Origin: Longispora fulva
GTDB taxonomy: Bacteria; Actinomycetota; Actinomycetes; Mycobacteriales; Micromonosporaceae
Reading direction: 5' to 3'
Length of the DNA: 64,000 nucleotides
Assembly (NCBI RefSeq): GCF_015751905.1
Contig: NZ_JADOUF010000001.1
Span: 8,307,501-8,371,500, forward strand
The translations under genes and the position numbers were made by a program. Positions within the stretch are counted from its first letter, which is position 1. Every line of letters begins with the position of its first letter. The notes below the pieces were generated by a model. It did not search any database and was not told the DNA's origin. It worked only from the letters and a program-made list of their open reading frames with translations. This document shows, piece after piece, positions 1 to 23,569 of the stretch.

Positions 1-612
1 TGGAAGCTCGACCTCGTCATCGCCGGCCGCGCCGACGAGCGGCTCCTTGACAGCTACACGGTCGAGCGGCGCGGCCACACCAAGGCCGCCATCCTCGCCT
101 CGGTCAAGCTCGGCCGGGTCATCTGCGTGACCGATCCGTCCGCCGCGGCCGACCGCGACGCGGCGATCCGGGCCAACGGCGGCGGGCGCACCACCCCGCC
201 GCCCGAGGCGACCCCGCTGACCGCCGGGCTGTTCGAGCCCGACGCCGGCCGGGGCGGCGGCGAGGTGATCGTCGCCGGCCGGATCGAGGTGGACGGCGTC
301 ACCGGCCGGTTCGACGACCTGGTCGGACGTGGGTTCGTGCTGGTCACCACCGAGGAGCCGGAAGCGTTGGGGGAGGCCCAGCGCGCCTTCCTGGCCGAGA
401 TCGACGCCACCGTCGTCCACATCGGTCCCCCCGATCGGCCGGCGGCGCCCGGGCGGGCGCGCGACGTGGACGGCGTGTACGGGGCGTATCTGCGCGACCG
501 GGGCGCGACCGCCGTGCTCGTCCGGCCGGACTTCCACGTCTACGGCACCGCCGGTCCGGGCGCGGTCGCCGGGCTCCTCGACGGCCTGCGCGGCCGGCTG
601 CGCGCGGGCTGA
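1..612 (+). CDS. FAD-dependent aromatic hydroxylase, C-terminal part (MhpA/TfdB family)
   Basis: The reading frame is open from the first base and ends with TGA at 610-612, so only the last 203 residues are present. The segment matches the C-terminal end of the PheA/TfdB/MhpA flavin monooxygenases: a D-S-Y-x-x-E-R-R motif about 20 residues in, then a thioredoxin-like tail ending in the family's L-V-R-P-D-x-H-V block (about residues 178-185). The FAD-binding N-terminus lies left of the window. Homologues in ansamycin clusters (Rif-Orf19, GdmM) hydroxylate the AHBA-derived ring during or after chain extension. The gene sits 137 bp upstream of the PKS on the same strand, which suits that role. 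The role is inferred from context; the family call is firm. Confidence 0.82.
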   Translation, partial: WKLDLVIAGRADERLLDSYTVERRGHTKAAILASVKLGRVICVTDPSAAADRDAAIRANGGGRTTPPPEATPLTAGLFEPDAGRGGGEVIVAGRIEVDGVTGRFDDLVGRGFVLVTTEEPEALGEAQRAFLAEIDATVVHIGPPDRPAAPGRARDVDGVYGAYLRDRGATAVLVRPDFHVYGTAGPGAVAGLLDGLRGRLRAG

Positions 613-749
613 CGCGGCAGTCACCCGTCAGCCTGAGGGATCCCGGTGCCCGCGGCGAGCATCTAGCGTCGGCGACACGTGCGCCGTCGATCGGCGCGCG
701 CGCACCGTGGCTCCCGCGCGGTCGATGCGAGCAACCGTGGAGGATCGAC

Positions 750-16205
<15,456 letters not shown>

Positions 16206-16227
16206 GGCCAGGCGTCGAGGGATTGTC

Positions 16228-16261
16228 CCGGGGTCGGAGGGCGGAAGCCTTCCGACCCCGG
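16228..16261. terminator. Bidirectional hairpin terminator between PKS and kinase gene
   Basis: Perfect 11-bp arms at 16228-16238 and 16251-16261 enclose a 12-nt loop. The hairpin starts 23 bp after the PKS stop and lies between two convergent genes (the PKS stops at 16205, the minus-strand kinase at 16369). There is no U-tract, as is usual in high-GC actinomycetes. Confidence 0.7.
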
Positions 16262-16368
16262 CCCACCCCTCCCCACCGCACACGGAAACGAGGCCCCCGG
16301 AACGCGGTGCGTCGTGGTCGACACACCAGATACCGGAGACCTCGTTGGATGTGGCCGGTGGCCACGTG

Positions 16369-17313
16369 TCAGTGCGAGTTCTGCCCCAGCATGTGGGCCA
16401 GCGCCACCGCGCCGTGCAGCGTCGAGTTCCCGCCCATCAGCGACGACGTCACCACCGGGGCAGGTACGCCGGGCCGGGCCTGGGTGGCCATGTGCCGGGC
16501 GACCGTGTCGGCGAAGCAGGGGAGTCCGGCGGCGAAGCCCCCGCCCACCACGACCAGACTCGGGTGCAGCAGCTCCCGGACCCCGGTGATCGCCACGGCG
16601 AGCCGGTGGCAGGAGCGGTCCACGGACTGCACGGCCCACTCCTCGTCAGCGAGGAGGCCCTGCTGGAGTTCGTCGTACCCGACGTCGGCGCCGCGCAGCC
16701 GGGCCGCCCGGGCCAGGGTGGCCGGCCCGGAGGCCGTGGCCTGCAGGCAGCCGCGGCGTCCGCACCGGCACTTCGGGCCGTCCGCGTCGGTCACGAGGTG
16801 GCCGATCTCGAAGGAGCCGCGGTCCGGCCCCGGCCACAGGACGCCGTCGACGACCAGACCGCCGCCGACGCCCGTGCCGACCCCGACGTAGAGCAGTACG
16901 TCGTCGCAGCCCGAGGCGCGGGCCTCGGCCAACGCGCCCAGGGCCCCGTCGTCGGCCCATCCCACCGGTATGTCCCCGAACAGCGCGTGGAAGGTCCGCC
17001 GTGCGTTCAGGCCGAGCCATTCGGGCCGGTTCGGCCAGGCCGTGACGAGTCCGTCCGTGCCCACGGCGGCCGGGAGCGCGACGCCCACGCCGGCGAATCC
17101 GTCGGGAACCTGCTGTCGAAAGAGCTCCACCTCCGCGGCGAGTTGCGCGAGATCGGACTCGAGGCCGCGCCCGTGCCACCGGAAGACGTGTTCGCGGACC
17201 ACCCCCGTGTCGGTCTCGGCCCGCAGGGCGACCTTCGTGCCGCCCAGGTCGAGTCCGAGCCAGGTCCCGTCCCGCGGCGGCTTCCGGCTGAGCGGCACGA
17301 CGCGGGCTATCAC
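16369..17313 (-). CDS. rifN: ROK-family sugar kinase, kanosamine 6-kinase (RifN-like)
   Basis: About 314 residues from the GTG at 17313, which overlaps the upstream phosphatase stop as GTGA; an in-frame start 30 bp earlier also exists. It shows the ROK phosphate motif (D-L-G-G-T-K, about residue 21), the catalytic D-D-G region, and the ROK zinc motif C-x-C-G-x-x-G-C. In AHBA pathways RifN phosphorylates kanosamine to kanosamine-6-phosphate, which isomerisation and transketolase convert towards imino-erythrose-4-phosphate for aminoDAHP synthesis. It is the last gene of the K-L-M-N operon. The family is certain; the substrate comes from the operon context. A general glucokinase is the alternative reading. 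Confidence 0.88.
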   Translation of the reverse strand: MIARVVPLSRKPPRDGTWLGLDLGGTKVALRAETDTGVVREHVFRWHGRGLESDLAQLAAEVELFRQQVPDGFAGVGVALPAAVGTDGLVTAWPNRPEWLGLNARRTFHALFGDIPVGWADDGALGALAEARASGCDDVLLYVGVGTGVGGGLVVDGVLWPGPDRGSFEIGHLVTDADGPKCRCGRRGCLQATASGPATLARAARLRGADVGYDELQQGLLADEEWAVQSVDRSCHRLAVAITGVRELLHPSLVVVGGGFAAGLPCFADTVARHMATQARPGVPAPVVTSSLMGGNSTLHGAVALAHMLGQNSH

Positions 17314-17975
17314 CCGTGACCTCGAACGGGGACGGGTGGACACAGCGCCAGCAGTTCCAGCGGGGAGCGGATCACCACATCCGGGCCGGAGCGGAGCAGG
17401 TCGTCCTCGTCCACGGTCGCCCAGGTCGCCGCCACGGAGGTCACCCCGGCGTCGCGGGCGCAGCGGATGTCGGCCGGCGCGTCGCCGACCATGACGGCCC
17501 CGTCCGGTCGCGCGCCGATCAGGCCGAGTGCCCGCAGCACGATGTCGGGGGCCGGCTTGGGATGGGCGACCTCGTCGGAACCGACCACCTGGTCGAAGTA
17601 CTCGATCAGTTTCAGGGTGGTCAGCAACGAGCGCGCCCGCGGTCCGGCCTTGCCGGTGGCCACGGCCAGCCGGAAGCCCCGGTCCCGCAGCGTCTCGAGC
17701 AGTTCGAAGACCCCGTCACAGACGGGTACCTGGTCGGCGAGCCGGTAGCTCTCCCGGACGAACGGCTCCTCCATCTCCAGGGGCAGGCCCATCCGCCGCA
17801 TGATCTCCGGAAAATACAGACCCTGATACCGCTGGTACTCCGCGAACGGGGCCGGCTCGTCACCGACCACCTCGGCGTACGCCACGGCGAAGGCCCTGCC
17901 CATCGTCTCGTGGCTGTCCACGAGGACGCCGTCGAGGTCGAAGACCACCGCGTCGCGCACCGGGCCGCTGGTCAT
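17310..17975 (-). CDS. rifM: HAD-family phosphatase, AHBA pathway (RifM-like)
   Basis: 221 residues. The first HAD motif F-D-L-D-G-V-L-V-D-S lies at about residues 12-21, the A-T-G-K motif at about 104, and the last motif V-M-V-G-D-A-P-A-D at about 165, all intact, with a phosphoglycolate-phosphatase-type cap. The ATG start overlaps the stop of the oxidoreductase by 4 nt, and its own stop overlaps the kinase start, so translation is coupled. RifM works with RifL in the steps that feed kanosamine (UDP-glucose oxidation, amination, release of free sugar); the exact division of labour in that step is known only from homologues. The operon place supports the assignment. Confidence 0.87.
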   Translation of the reverse strand: MTSGPVRDAVVFDLDGVLVDSHETMGRAFAVAYAEVVGDEPAPFAEYQRYQGLYFPEIMRRMGLPLEMEEPFVRESYRLADQVPVCDGVFELLETLRDRGFRLAVATGKAGPRARSLLTTLKLIEYFDQVVGSDEVAHPKPAPDIVLRALGLIGARPDGAVMVGDAPADIRCARDAGVTSVAATWATVDEDDLLRSGPDVVIRSPLELLALCPPVPVRGHG

Positions 17976-19069
17976 CGGGGGGCCGCCGCGGTCGCGACCG
18001 GCTCGCCCGGTACCAGGGGACCGGCGGAGGCCGCGTAGATCGCCTCGATCGTGGCGACGATCCGGCGCACCCCGGCGATGGCGCGCCCCCGCGACGACGG
18101 GTCGGACAGCCGGTGTCGGATGTCGTCGAGCTGATGGTCGTACTCGGCGCCGATCGGCTCGACCGGCACCGCGATCTCCCGCGCCTGCCCCTGGCGGACG
18201 GCCGTGATCCGGGGCCGCGGCTCCCGGTTCGGGCTGAACCCGAACGTGGTGCGCAGCGTCGCGGTGCCCTCGCTGCCGTCGACCCGGATCGTGGTCGCGT
18301 CATGGGTGGCCGAGTGCGTGGCCCAGCTGGCGCGCACGCTCACGGACAGGCCGGTGTCGGCGACCAGGAATCCGCGCACGGTGTCCTCGACGTCGACCTC
18401 GACGTCCGGGGCCGGCCGATCGTGCCGCCAGGCCGCGGCCCAGCGGGGATCGTTCGCGTGGTCGTCCGAGGTGGACGCGGCGACCTGGTCGAAACTCACC
18501 GGACCGACGACCTCCTCCAAGACGTCGAGCAGGTGCCAGCCGAGGTCGAGGAGCACCCCGCCGCCGGCCTGCGCCCGGTTGGTGAACCAGCCCCGGGACT
18601 GGGGCACGCCGCGGGCCCGTTCCCAGGCCAGCTCGACGTTGCGGAGGCGGCCGAGTTCCGGCACGAGCTTGACCAGCTCCGCCACGTCGGCCCGGTACCG
18701 CGAGGCGCTGCCGGCCAGCAGCGTCCCCGCGCCGTCGCGCTCGGCATCGGCCAACGCGTCCGCCTCGGCGGTGGTCAGGCAGACCGGCTTCTCCACGAAG
18801 GTGGCGAAGCCCCGCTGCAGGAGGCTCCGCCCGAGCGAGGCGTGCACGTGGTTGGGTGCGGCGACCAACGCGAGGTCGGCGTCCCCGGCGCGCAGCCCGT
18901 CGATGTCGGCGAACGCCGGACGGTCCGTCGCGGCGGTGAACGCCTCCCGGGTGGCCGGGTCGGGATCGACGGCCGCCACCACCTCGTAGTCGTCGCGGGC
19001 CAGGAGTCGGGGCAGCCAGATCTCCCGGCCTGACCACCCGAACCCGATCAGTACCGTGCGGATCCTCAT
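17972..19069 (-). CDS. rifL: Gfo/Idh/MocA NAD(P)-dependent oxidoreductase, AHBA pathway (RifL-like)
   Basis: 365 residues. The N-terminal Rossmann fold starts I-G-F-G-W-S-G at about residue 8, the family E-K-P motif lies at about 91-93, and a G-G-G-V-L-L-D-L-G-W-H segment matches the catalytic D-x-x-x-H of Gfo/Idh/MocA enzymes. The ATG overlaps the AHBA synthase stop (ATGA). RifL homologues are proposed to oxidise a UDP-sugar at C3 so that the PLP enzyme RifK can install the amino group. Its position between the rifK-like and rifM-like genes is the conserved ansamycin order. Confidence 0.87.
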   Translation of the reverse strand: MRIRTVLIGFGWSGREIWLPRLLARDDYEVVAAVDPDPATREAFTAATDRPAFADIDGLRAGDADLALVAAPNHVHASLGRSLLQRGFATFVEKPVCLTTAEADALADAERDGAGTLLAGSASRYRADVAELVKLVPELGRLRNVELAWERARGVPQSRGWFTNRAQAGGGVLLDLGWHLLDVLEEVVGPVSFDQVAASTSDDHANDPRWAAAWRHDRPAPDVEVDVEDTVRGFLVADTGLSVSVRASWATHSATHDATTIRVDGSEGTATLRTTFGFSPNREPRPRITAVRQGQAREIAVPVEPIGAEYDHQLDDIRHRLSDPSSRGRAIAGVRRIVATIEAIYAASAGPLVPGEPVATAAAPR

Positions 19070-20226
19070 CCCGTGGCCACCAATTCGGCCACGATGGCCG
19101 CGGTGTCGGCGAGGTCCTGCTCGGAGGCGAGCAACGTCCGGTGGTGCAGCCACACGCAGTCCTGGCTGATCGCCTCGACGTTGGGGCACCGCTCGGCGAC
19201 GGCGTCGACCGACTCCGCGGGTGCCCCGGTCTCCCAGAACGCCGCGGTCCGGTAGATCGCGCGGAAGGCGGCGAACGCCGGGATCCCGGCCTCGACCAGC
19301 CGGTCGACGAGCAGGTTGCGCCGCTCCTCCGACCAGCCGGGAAGGCGGAACATCGCCATGTAGTGCGGGTTGCGGTCGGCCCGCGGGTCGCCGGACTGCG
19401 GGCGGACGCCCGGGATCTGGGCGAGCAGGTCGGAGAACGCCTGCCACCGCTGGCCACGCACCTCGATCTGGGCGTCGAGGCGGGTCATCTGGGCCCGCAG
19501 CACGGCGGCCGAGAACTCGTTCATCCGCATGTTTGTGCCGGCGATCTGGTGGTGGTAGCGACGGTCGGTGCGGGGTCGGCCGCAGGAGTGCCGGAGGAAC
19601 GCCTGCTCGTACATCTCCTCGTCGGGGAAGAGCACCGCGCCGCCCTCGCCGGCCGTCATCAGCTTGCCGTTCTGGAAGCTGAACACCGCGACGGAACCCA
19701 GCTCGCCGACCCGCTTGCCCTGCCACTGTGCGCCGTGCGCGTGGGCGGCGTCCTGGAGCAGCTGCACGCCGGAGTCGGCGGCGAGCTTGTCCAGCCCGTC
19801 CATGTCGGCGATCAGCCCGGCCATGTGGACCGGCATGATCACCCGGGTCCGGGACGTGATGGCGGCCGCGGCGGCGGCCACGTCGACGCAGTAGGTGTCC
19901 GGGTCGACGTCCACCGGGACGGCGACCGCGCCGATCCGCTGGGCGGCCTGCGAGGACGAGATGAAGGTGAAGCCCGGCACGATGACCTCCGTGCCCGGTC
20001 CCACGCCCATGGCCTGCAGGGCGAGCTCCAACGCGTGGGTGCCGTTGGTCACGGCCAGGGCGTGCTGGGCACCGTGGTACCCGGCGAACTCCCGCTCGAA
20101 GCTCTCCACCTCGGTGCCGCCCATGCGCCACCACTGACCCTGGGTGAGGGCACGGTCCAGCGCTTGGCGTTCCGTGTCATCGAATTGCGGCCAGTCCGGA
20201 AATTTCGGTGCGGGTCGAGGACTCAT
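19066..20226 (-). CDS. rifK: 3-amino-5-hydroxybenzoic acid (AHBA) synthase
   Basis: 386 residues, close to RifK (388). It is a DegT/DnrJ/EryC1-fold PLP enzyme. The N-terminus shows Q-G-Q-W-W-R-M-G-G, the middle shows M-P-V-H-M-A-G-L and Q-D-A-A-H-A-H-G, and the PLP lysine sits in F-S-F-Q-N-G-K-L-M-T-A-G-E-G-G. These strings are diagnostic of AHBA synthases rather than of general sugar aminotransferases. The enzyme aromatises 5-deoxy-5-amino-3-dehydroshikimate to AHBA and, with RifL, can also aminate a UDP-ketosugar. The chosen ATG has GTGGAG upstream; the longer reading frame to 20400 has no family homology. It is the first gene of the four-gene operon that converges on the PKS. Confidence 0.95.
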   Translation of the reverse strand: MSPRPAPKFPDWPQFDDTERQALDRALTQGQWWRMGGTEVESFEREFAGYHGAQHALAVTNGTHALELALQAMGVGPGTEVIVPGFTFISSSQAAQRIGAVAVPVDVDPDTYCVDVAAAAAAITSRTRVIMPVHMAGLIADMDGLDKLAADSGVQLLQDAAHAHGAQWQGKRVGELGSVAVFSFQNGKLMTAGEGGAVLFPDEEMYEQAFLRHSCGRPRTDRRYHHQIAGTNMRMNEFSAAVLRAQMTRLDAQIEVRGQRWQAFSDLLAQIPGVRPQSGDPRADRNPHYMAMFRLPGWSEERRNLLVDRLVEAGIPAFAAFRAIYRTAAFWETGAPAESVDAVAERCPNVEAISQDCVWLHHRTLLASEQDLADTAAIVAELVATG

Positions 20227-20489
20227 CTCCACTGCACTCCTTTTGTTTGCCTCCGGCCCGCGGCGATGAGCACTTTCCGAGCACTCTCGGCAACCCACCG
20301 TGGGGAGGATTCTCGTACCCGCCGCCATGTCGCGGACGACCCGGTGCACGAACTCCGGGCGATGTCCCGCTGCGGCTGGGCGATCGCGCTTTTTCCACAC
20401 AGTACGAAGACAGAGTCAGGCGCGACTATCCCTCATCTTGACAGCGCATCGTTCCCGCCCCACGAACCATCCATTGTGGATCGGCTGGG

Positions 20490-22115
20490 TCAGAGCGGGA
20501 TGTTCCCGTGCCGGCGCGGCGGAGTGTCCACCCGCTTGGTCGCCAGGAGCCGCAGCGCGCCAGCGACCCGCCCGCGGGTGTGCGACGGCGGGATGACGGC
20601 GTCGACGTAGCCGCGGTCGGCCGCGAGGTACGGGCTGGCGGACTCCTCGTACTCCCGGACGAGTTCCGCGCGTCGAGCGGCCAGCTCCCCGCCCTCCAAC
20701 GCGGCCAGCTCCCTGCGGTTGAGGAGGTTGACGGCCGCCGAGGCCCCGGTCACGGCGATCTGCGCGGTCGGCCAGGCCAGGTTGACGTCGACGCCGAGGT
20801 GCTTGGAACCCATGGCGCCGTACGAGCCGCCGTACGCCTTGCGCGTGGTCACCGTGACCATCGGGACGACGGCCTCGGCGTAGGCGTAGATCAGTTTGGC
20901 GCCGTGCCGGATGATGCCGCCCCACTCCTGGTCGGTGCCGGGCAGGAAGCCGGGCACGTCCACGAAGGTCAGCACCGGGATGCCGAAGGCGTCGCAGGTC
21001 CGGATGAACCCGGCGGCCTTCGCGGAGGCGTCGATGTTCAGGCAGCCGGCGAGGTGCATGGGCTGGTTGGCGACCACCCCGACGCTGCGCCCGTCCACCC
21101 GTCCGAACCCGACGATGATGTTGGGCGCGAACAGCTCGTGCACCTCGAGGAACTCCCCGTCGTCGAGCACCCTGGTGATCACCCCGTACATGTCGTACGC
21201 CTGGATGGGCGAGTCGGGGACGATCGTGTCGAGTTCCAGGTCGGTGGCCGTGAGGGTCCCGGTGTCCGACCCGGGGTAGACCTTCGCCTCGGACAGGTTG
21301 TTGCTCGGCAGGTAGTCCAGAAGGGCTCGGACGTAGTCGAGCGCGTCGGCCTCGTCGGACGCCAGGTAGTGCGCCACCCCGGAACGCGAGTTGTGCAGGC
21401 GTCCGCCGCCGAGTTCCTCCAGGTCGACCTCCTCGCCGGTGACGGTCCTGATCACCTCCGGCCCGGTGAGGAACATGTGGCTGGTCCGGTCGACCATGAC
21501 GATGAAGTCGGTCAGCGCGGGGGAGTACACCGCGCCGCCGGCGCACGGCCCCATGACCAGCGAGATCTGTGGCACGACCCCGGAGCACCGCACGTTGCGG
21601 TAGAAGATCCCGCCGTACTGCCCCATCGTGCCGACGCCCTCCTGGATCCGGGCGCCACCGCCGTCGTTGATGCCCACGAGCGGACAGCCGATCTTGACCG
21701 CCAGATCCATGACCTTGGCGATCTTCTCGCCGTGCACCTCGCCGAGCGACCCGCCGAACACCGTGGCGTCCTGACTGAACACCGCGACGGTGCGGCCGTC
21801 GATCGTGCCGGTGCCGGTGATGACGCCGTCGCCGTAGGGGCGGCGCGCCGCCATCGACGCGACGGTGGAGCGGTGTCGGGCCAGGGCGTCGAGCTCGAGG
21901 AACGAACCGGGGTCCAGCAACGCGTCGATCCGCTCGCGTGCGGTCCGCCGGCCGTTCGCGTGCTGGCGGGACACCGCGGCCGCGCCGCCCTGGTGCAGGG
22001 CGCTGTCGACGCGGTCGGCGAGGTCGGACAGCTTGTCGGCCGTGGTGTTCCCCTCGGGGGACGGGGCGTCGGCGTCAGAGGAGTCGACGGGCTCGATGGC
22101 AGTGGTGGTCCTCAT
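20490..22115 (-). CDS. Acyl-CoA carboxylase beta subunit (carboxyltransferase) with atypical specificity site
   Basis: 541 residues with both crotonase-like halves of a biotin-dependent carboxyltransferase: G-G-G-A-R-I-Q-E-G near residue 154, [11 protein letters not shown] near 193, and D-V-P-G-F-L-P-G-T near 400. It makes a (2S)-alkylmalonyl-CoA from acyl-CoA using a carboxybiotin partner encoded elsewhere. At the position where propionyl-CoA carboxylase PccB has Asp422 (A-Y-D-V-M-G-S-K-H) this protein has Gly (S-Y-G-A-M-G-S-K-H), which should enlarge the acyl pocket. It stands alone upstream of the AHBA operon on the same strand (263-bp gap) and divergent from the DAHP synthase gene. The start is chosen at M-R-T-T-T-A; its Shine-Dalgarno sequence is weak. 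Confidence 0.92.
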   Translation of the reverse strand: MRTTTAIEPVDSSDADAPSPEGNTTADKLSDLADRVDSALHQGGAAAVSRQHANGRRTARERIDALLDPGSFLELDALARHRSTVASMAARRPYGDGVITGTGTIDGRTVAVFSQDATVFGGSLGEVHGEKIAKVMDLAVKIGCPLVGINDGGGARIQEGVGTMGQYGGIFYRNVRCSGVVPQISLVMGPCAGGAVYSPALTDFIVMVDRTSHMFLTGPEVIRTVTGEEVDLEELGGGRLHNSRSGVAHYLASDEADALDYVRALLDYLPSNNLSEAKVYPGSDTGTLTATDLELDTIVPDSPIQAYDMYGVITRVLDDGEFLEVHELFAPNIIVGFGRVDGRSVGVVANQPMHLAGCLNIDASAKAAGFIRTCDAFGIPVLTFVDVPGFLPGTDQEWGGIIRHGAKLIYAYAEAVVPMVTVTTRKAYGGSYGAMGSKHLGVDVNLAWPTAQIAVTGASAAVNLLNRRELAALEGGELAARRAELVREYEESASPYLAADRGYVDAVIPPSHTRGRVAGALRLLATKRVDTPPRRHGNIPL

Positions 22116-22247
22116 GGTCGCGGAGCTTAACGTCGATGTTCCGGCGCGCCGACCCTTCGCGCGAAGGCCTACAAGCATTGAGGATGGCCGTGGTACCCGG
22201 GTCACCCTAGCCTCGACACCGTCGACTGCGGGAGGAGGCGGACCTCG
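22116..22247. promoter_or_regulatory. Divergent promoter region of carboxylase and DAHP synthase genes
   Basis: A 132-bp spacer separates the minus-strand carboxyltransferase start from the plus-strand leader ORF and DAHP synthase. Promoters for both must lie here or in the coding starts. I could not assign convincing -35/-10 boxes. Confidence 0.4.
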
Positions 22248-22301
22248 ATGGGTGTGATGCTGGGCGTCGGGTCGGCTCCGGTCTGTCCCGTGCGCCCGTG
22301 A
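22248..22301 (+). CDS. 17-codon leader ORF coupled to DAHP synthase
   Basis: An ATG at 22248 lies 7-8 nt after a strong GGAGGAGG (22231-22238) and opens a 17-codon frame ([17 protein letters not shown]) that ends TGA at 22299-22301. The stop overlaps the ATG of the DAHP synthase at 22301 (TGATG), and the synthase has no good ribosome site of its own. This looks like a translational-coupling leader. It contains no Trp, Phe or Tyr codons, so classic aromatic attenuation is unlikely. It could instead be a chance frame. Confidence 0.4.
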   Translation: MGVMLGVGSAPVCPVRP

Positions 22302-23512
22302 TGAACTCCGGGCGGCTCGCCCCGGTCGGCGATCCCACGGGTTGCTGTTCCCTGCGGGTCGCCGTCGCCGCCACCCGTCCCGCCGCGCAGCTGCCCGGCT
22401 GGCGGGACGCCACGCGGGTCCGCGGCGTCCGTGCGGCACTGCGGGGCAGCCCGCCGCTGGTGGCGTCCGGCGAGGTCGACCTGCTGTCGGCCCGGCTGGC
22501 AGCGGTGGCGCGGGGCGCGGCGTTCGTGCTCCTGGGCGGCGACTGCGCCGAGACGTTCGCCGGCAACACCGATGCGCACCTGCGGGGCAATCTCGACCTG
22601 CTGGCGCGGATGGCCGCCGAGCTGGGCCGCCGTTCGGGCCTGCCGACGGTGGGGGTGGCCCGGATGGCCGGGCAGTTCGCGAAGCCGCGGTCGGCGGCCA
22701 CCGACGCCGACGGCCTGCCGGTCTACCGGGGGGACATGGTCAACGGCCTCGCCGCCGAGCCCGCCGCGCGCGAGGCGGATCCGGACCGGATGCTGCGCGC
22801 GTACCGGGCGTCGTCGACGGCGATCGACTTTCTGCGCGCGTCCGGGCACGGCCGGGTCTTCACGGCACACGAGGCGCTGGTCCTCGACTACGAGCAGGCG
22901 CTCCTGCGGCGCGAGCCCTCGGCCGGCTGGGCGCCGTACAGCGGCTCCGCCCACTTCCTGTGGATCGGGGAGCGGACCCGCGACCTCGACGGGGCGCACA
23001 TCGCCTTCGCCGAGCTGGTGGCCAACCCGGTCGGGGTGAAGCTCGGGCCGCACACCACGCCGGAGGAGGCCGTCGAGTACGTGCGGCGGCTCGACCCGCA
23101 CCGGGTGCCCGGCCGACTCACGCTGATCAGCCGGATGGGTTCACGGCGGGTCCGCGATGTGCTGCCGGCCATCATCGAGAAGGTGTCCGCCTCGGGACAC
23201 GCGGTGGTGTGGCAGTGCGATCCCATGCACGGCAACACCGTCACCTCGGCCACCGGTCACAAGACCCGGTACGTCGACCAGGTCAAGGACGAGCTGACCG
23301 GCTATTTCGAGGTCCACAGGGGACTAGGCACGTTCCCTGGCGGCGTGCACCTGGAGATGACGGGCGACGACGTCACCGAGTGCGTCGGCGGCGGGGTCGC
23401 CGAGTCCGATCTCGGCGCGCGCTACGAGACCGCGTGCGACCCGCGGTTGAACCCCGCTCAGGCGTGGGAGATCGCCACGCTGGTGGCCGACCTGATTCCC
23501 ACCGGGTACTGA
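22301..23512 (+). CDS. rifH: Class II DAHP synthase, probably aminoDAHP synthase (RifH-like)
   Basis: 403 residues. Class II (plant-type) motifs are clear: G-G-D-C-A-E-T-F near residue 83 (metal-binding Cys), V-K-L-G-P-H-T-T-P near 246, C-D-P-M-H-G-N-T near 307 (His), and H-L-E-M-T-G near 349. In AHBA pathways RifH condenses phosphoenolpyruvate with 1-imino-1-deoxy-erythrose-4-phosphate to aminoDAHP. The N-terminus before the P-P-L-V-x-x-G-E block is about 50 residues, shorter than in primary-metabolism enzymes. A GTG one codon upstream is an alternative start. It could be an ordinary DAHP synthase that boosts shikimate supply, but its placement beside AHBA genes favours the amino-pathway role. 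Confidence 0.88.
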   Translation: MNSGRLAPVGDPTGCCSLRVAVAATRPAAQLPGWRDATRVRGVRAALRGSPPLVASGEVDLLSARLAAVARGAAFVLLGGDCAETFAGNTDAHLRGNLDLLARMAAELGRRSGLPTVGVARMAGQFAKPRSAATDADGLPVYRGDMVNGLAAEPAAREADPDRMLRAYRASSTAIDFLRASGHGRVFTAHEALVLDYEQALLRREPSAGWAPYSGSAHFLWIGERTRDLDGAHIAFAELVANPVGVKLGPHTTPEEAVEYVRRLDPHRVPGRLTLISRMGSRRVRDVLPAIIEKVSASGHAVVWQCDPMHGNTVTSATGHKTRYVDQVKDELTGYFEVHRGLGTFPGGVHLEMTGDDVTECVGGGVAESDLGARYETACDPRLNPAQAWEIATLVADLIPTGY

Positions 23513-23523
23513 ACCCGCCGCGA

Positions 23524-23554
23524 ACGTCGACCGGTGTGCCCACCCGGCCGACGT
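23524..23554. terminator. Hairpin between convergent DAHP synthase and acyl-CoA dehydrogenase genes
   Basis: Arms at 23524-23534 and 23544-23554 are complementary over 11 bp with one mismatch and a 9-nt loop. They lie in the 57-bp gap between the plus-strand stop at 23512 and the minus-strand stop at 23570. Confidence 0.5.
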
Positions 23555-23569
23555 CCACGGTCGCGTCCG

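Noticed and set aside
19066-20226. General DegT-type sugar aminotransferase instead of AHBA synthase
   Set aside because: The Q-G-Q-W-W-R-M-G-G and F-S-F-Q-N-G-K-L-M-T-A-G-E-G-G strings, and the rifL-M-N neighbours, are specific to AHBA synthases.
22248-22301. Aromatic-amino-acid attenuator upstream of the DAHP synthase
   Set aside because: The leader peptide has no Trp, Phe or Tyr codons and no alternative hairpin pair was seen.
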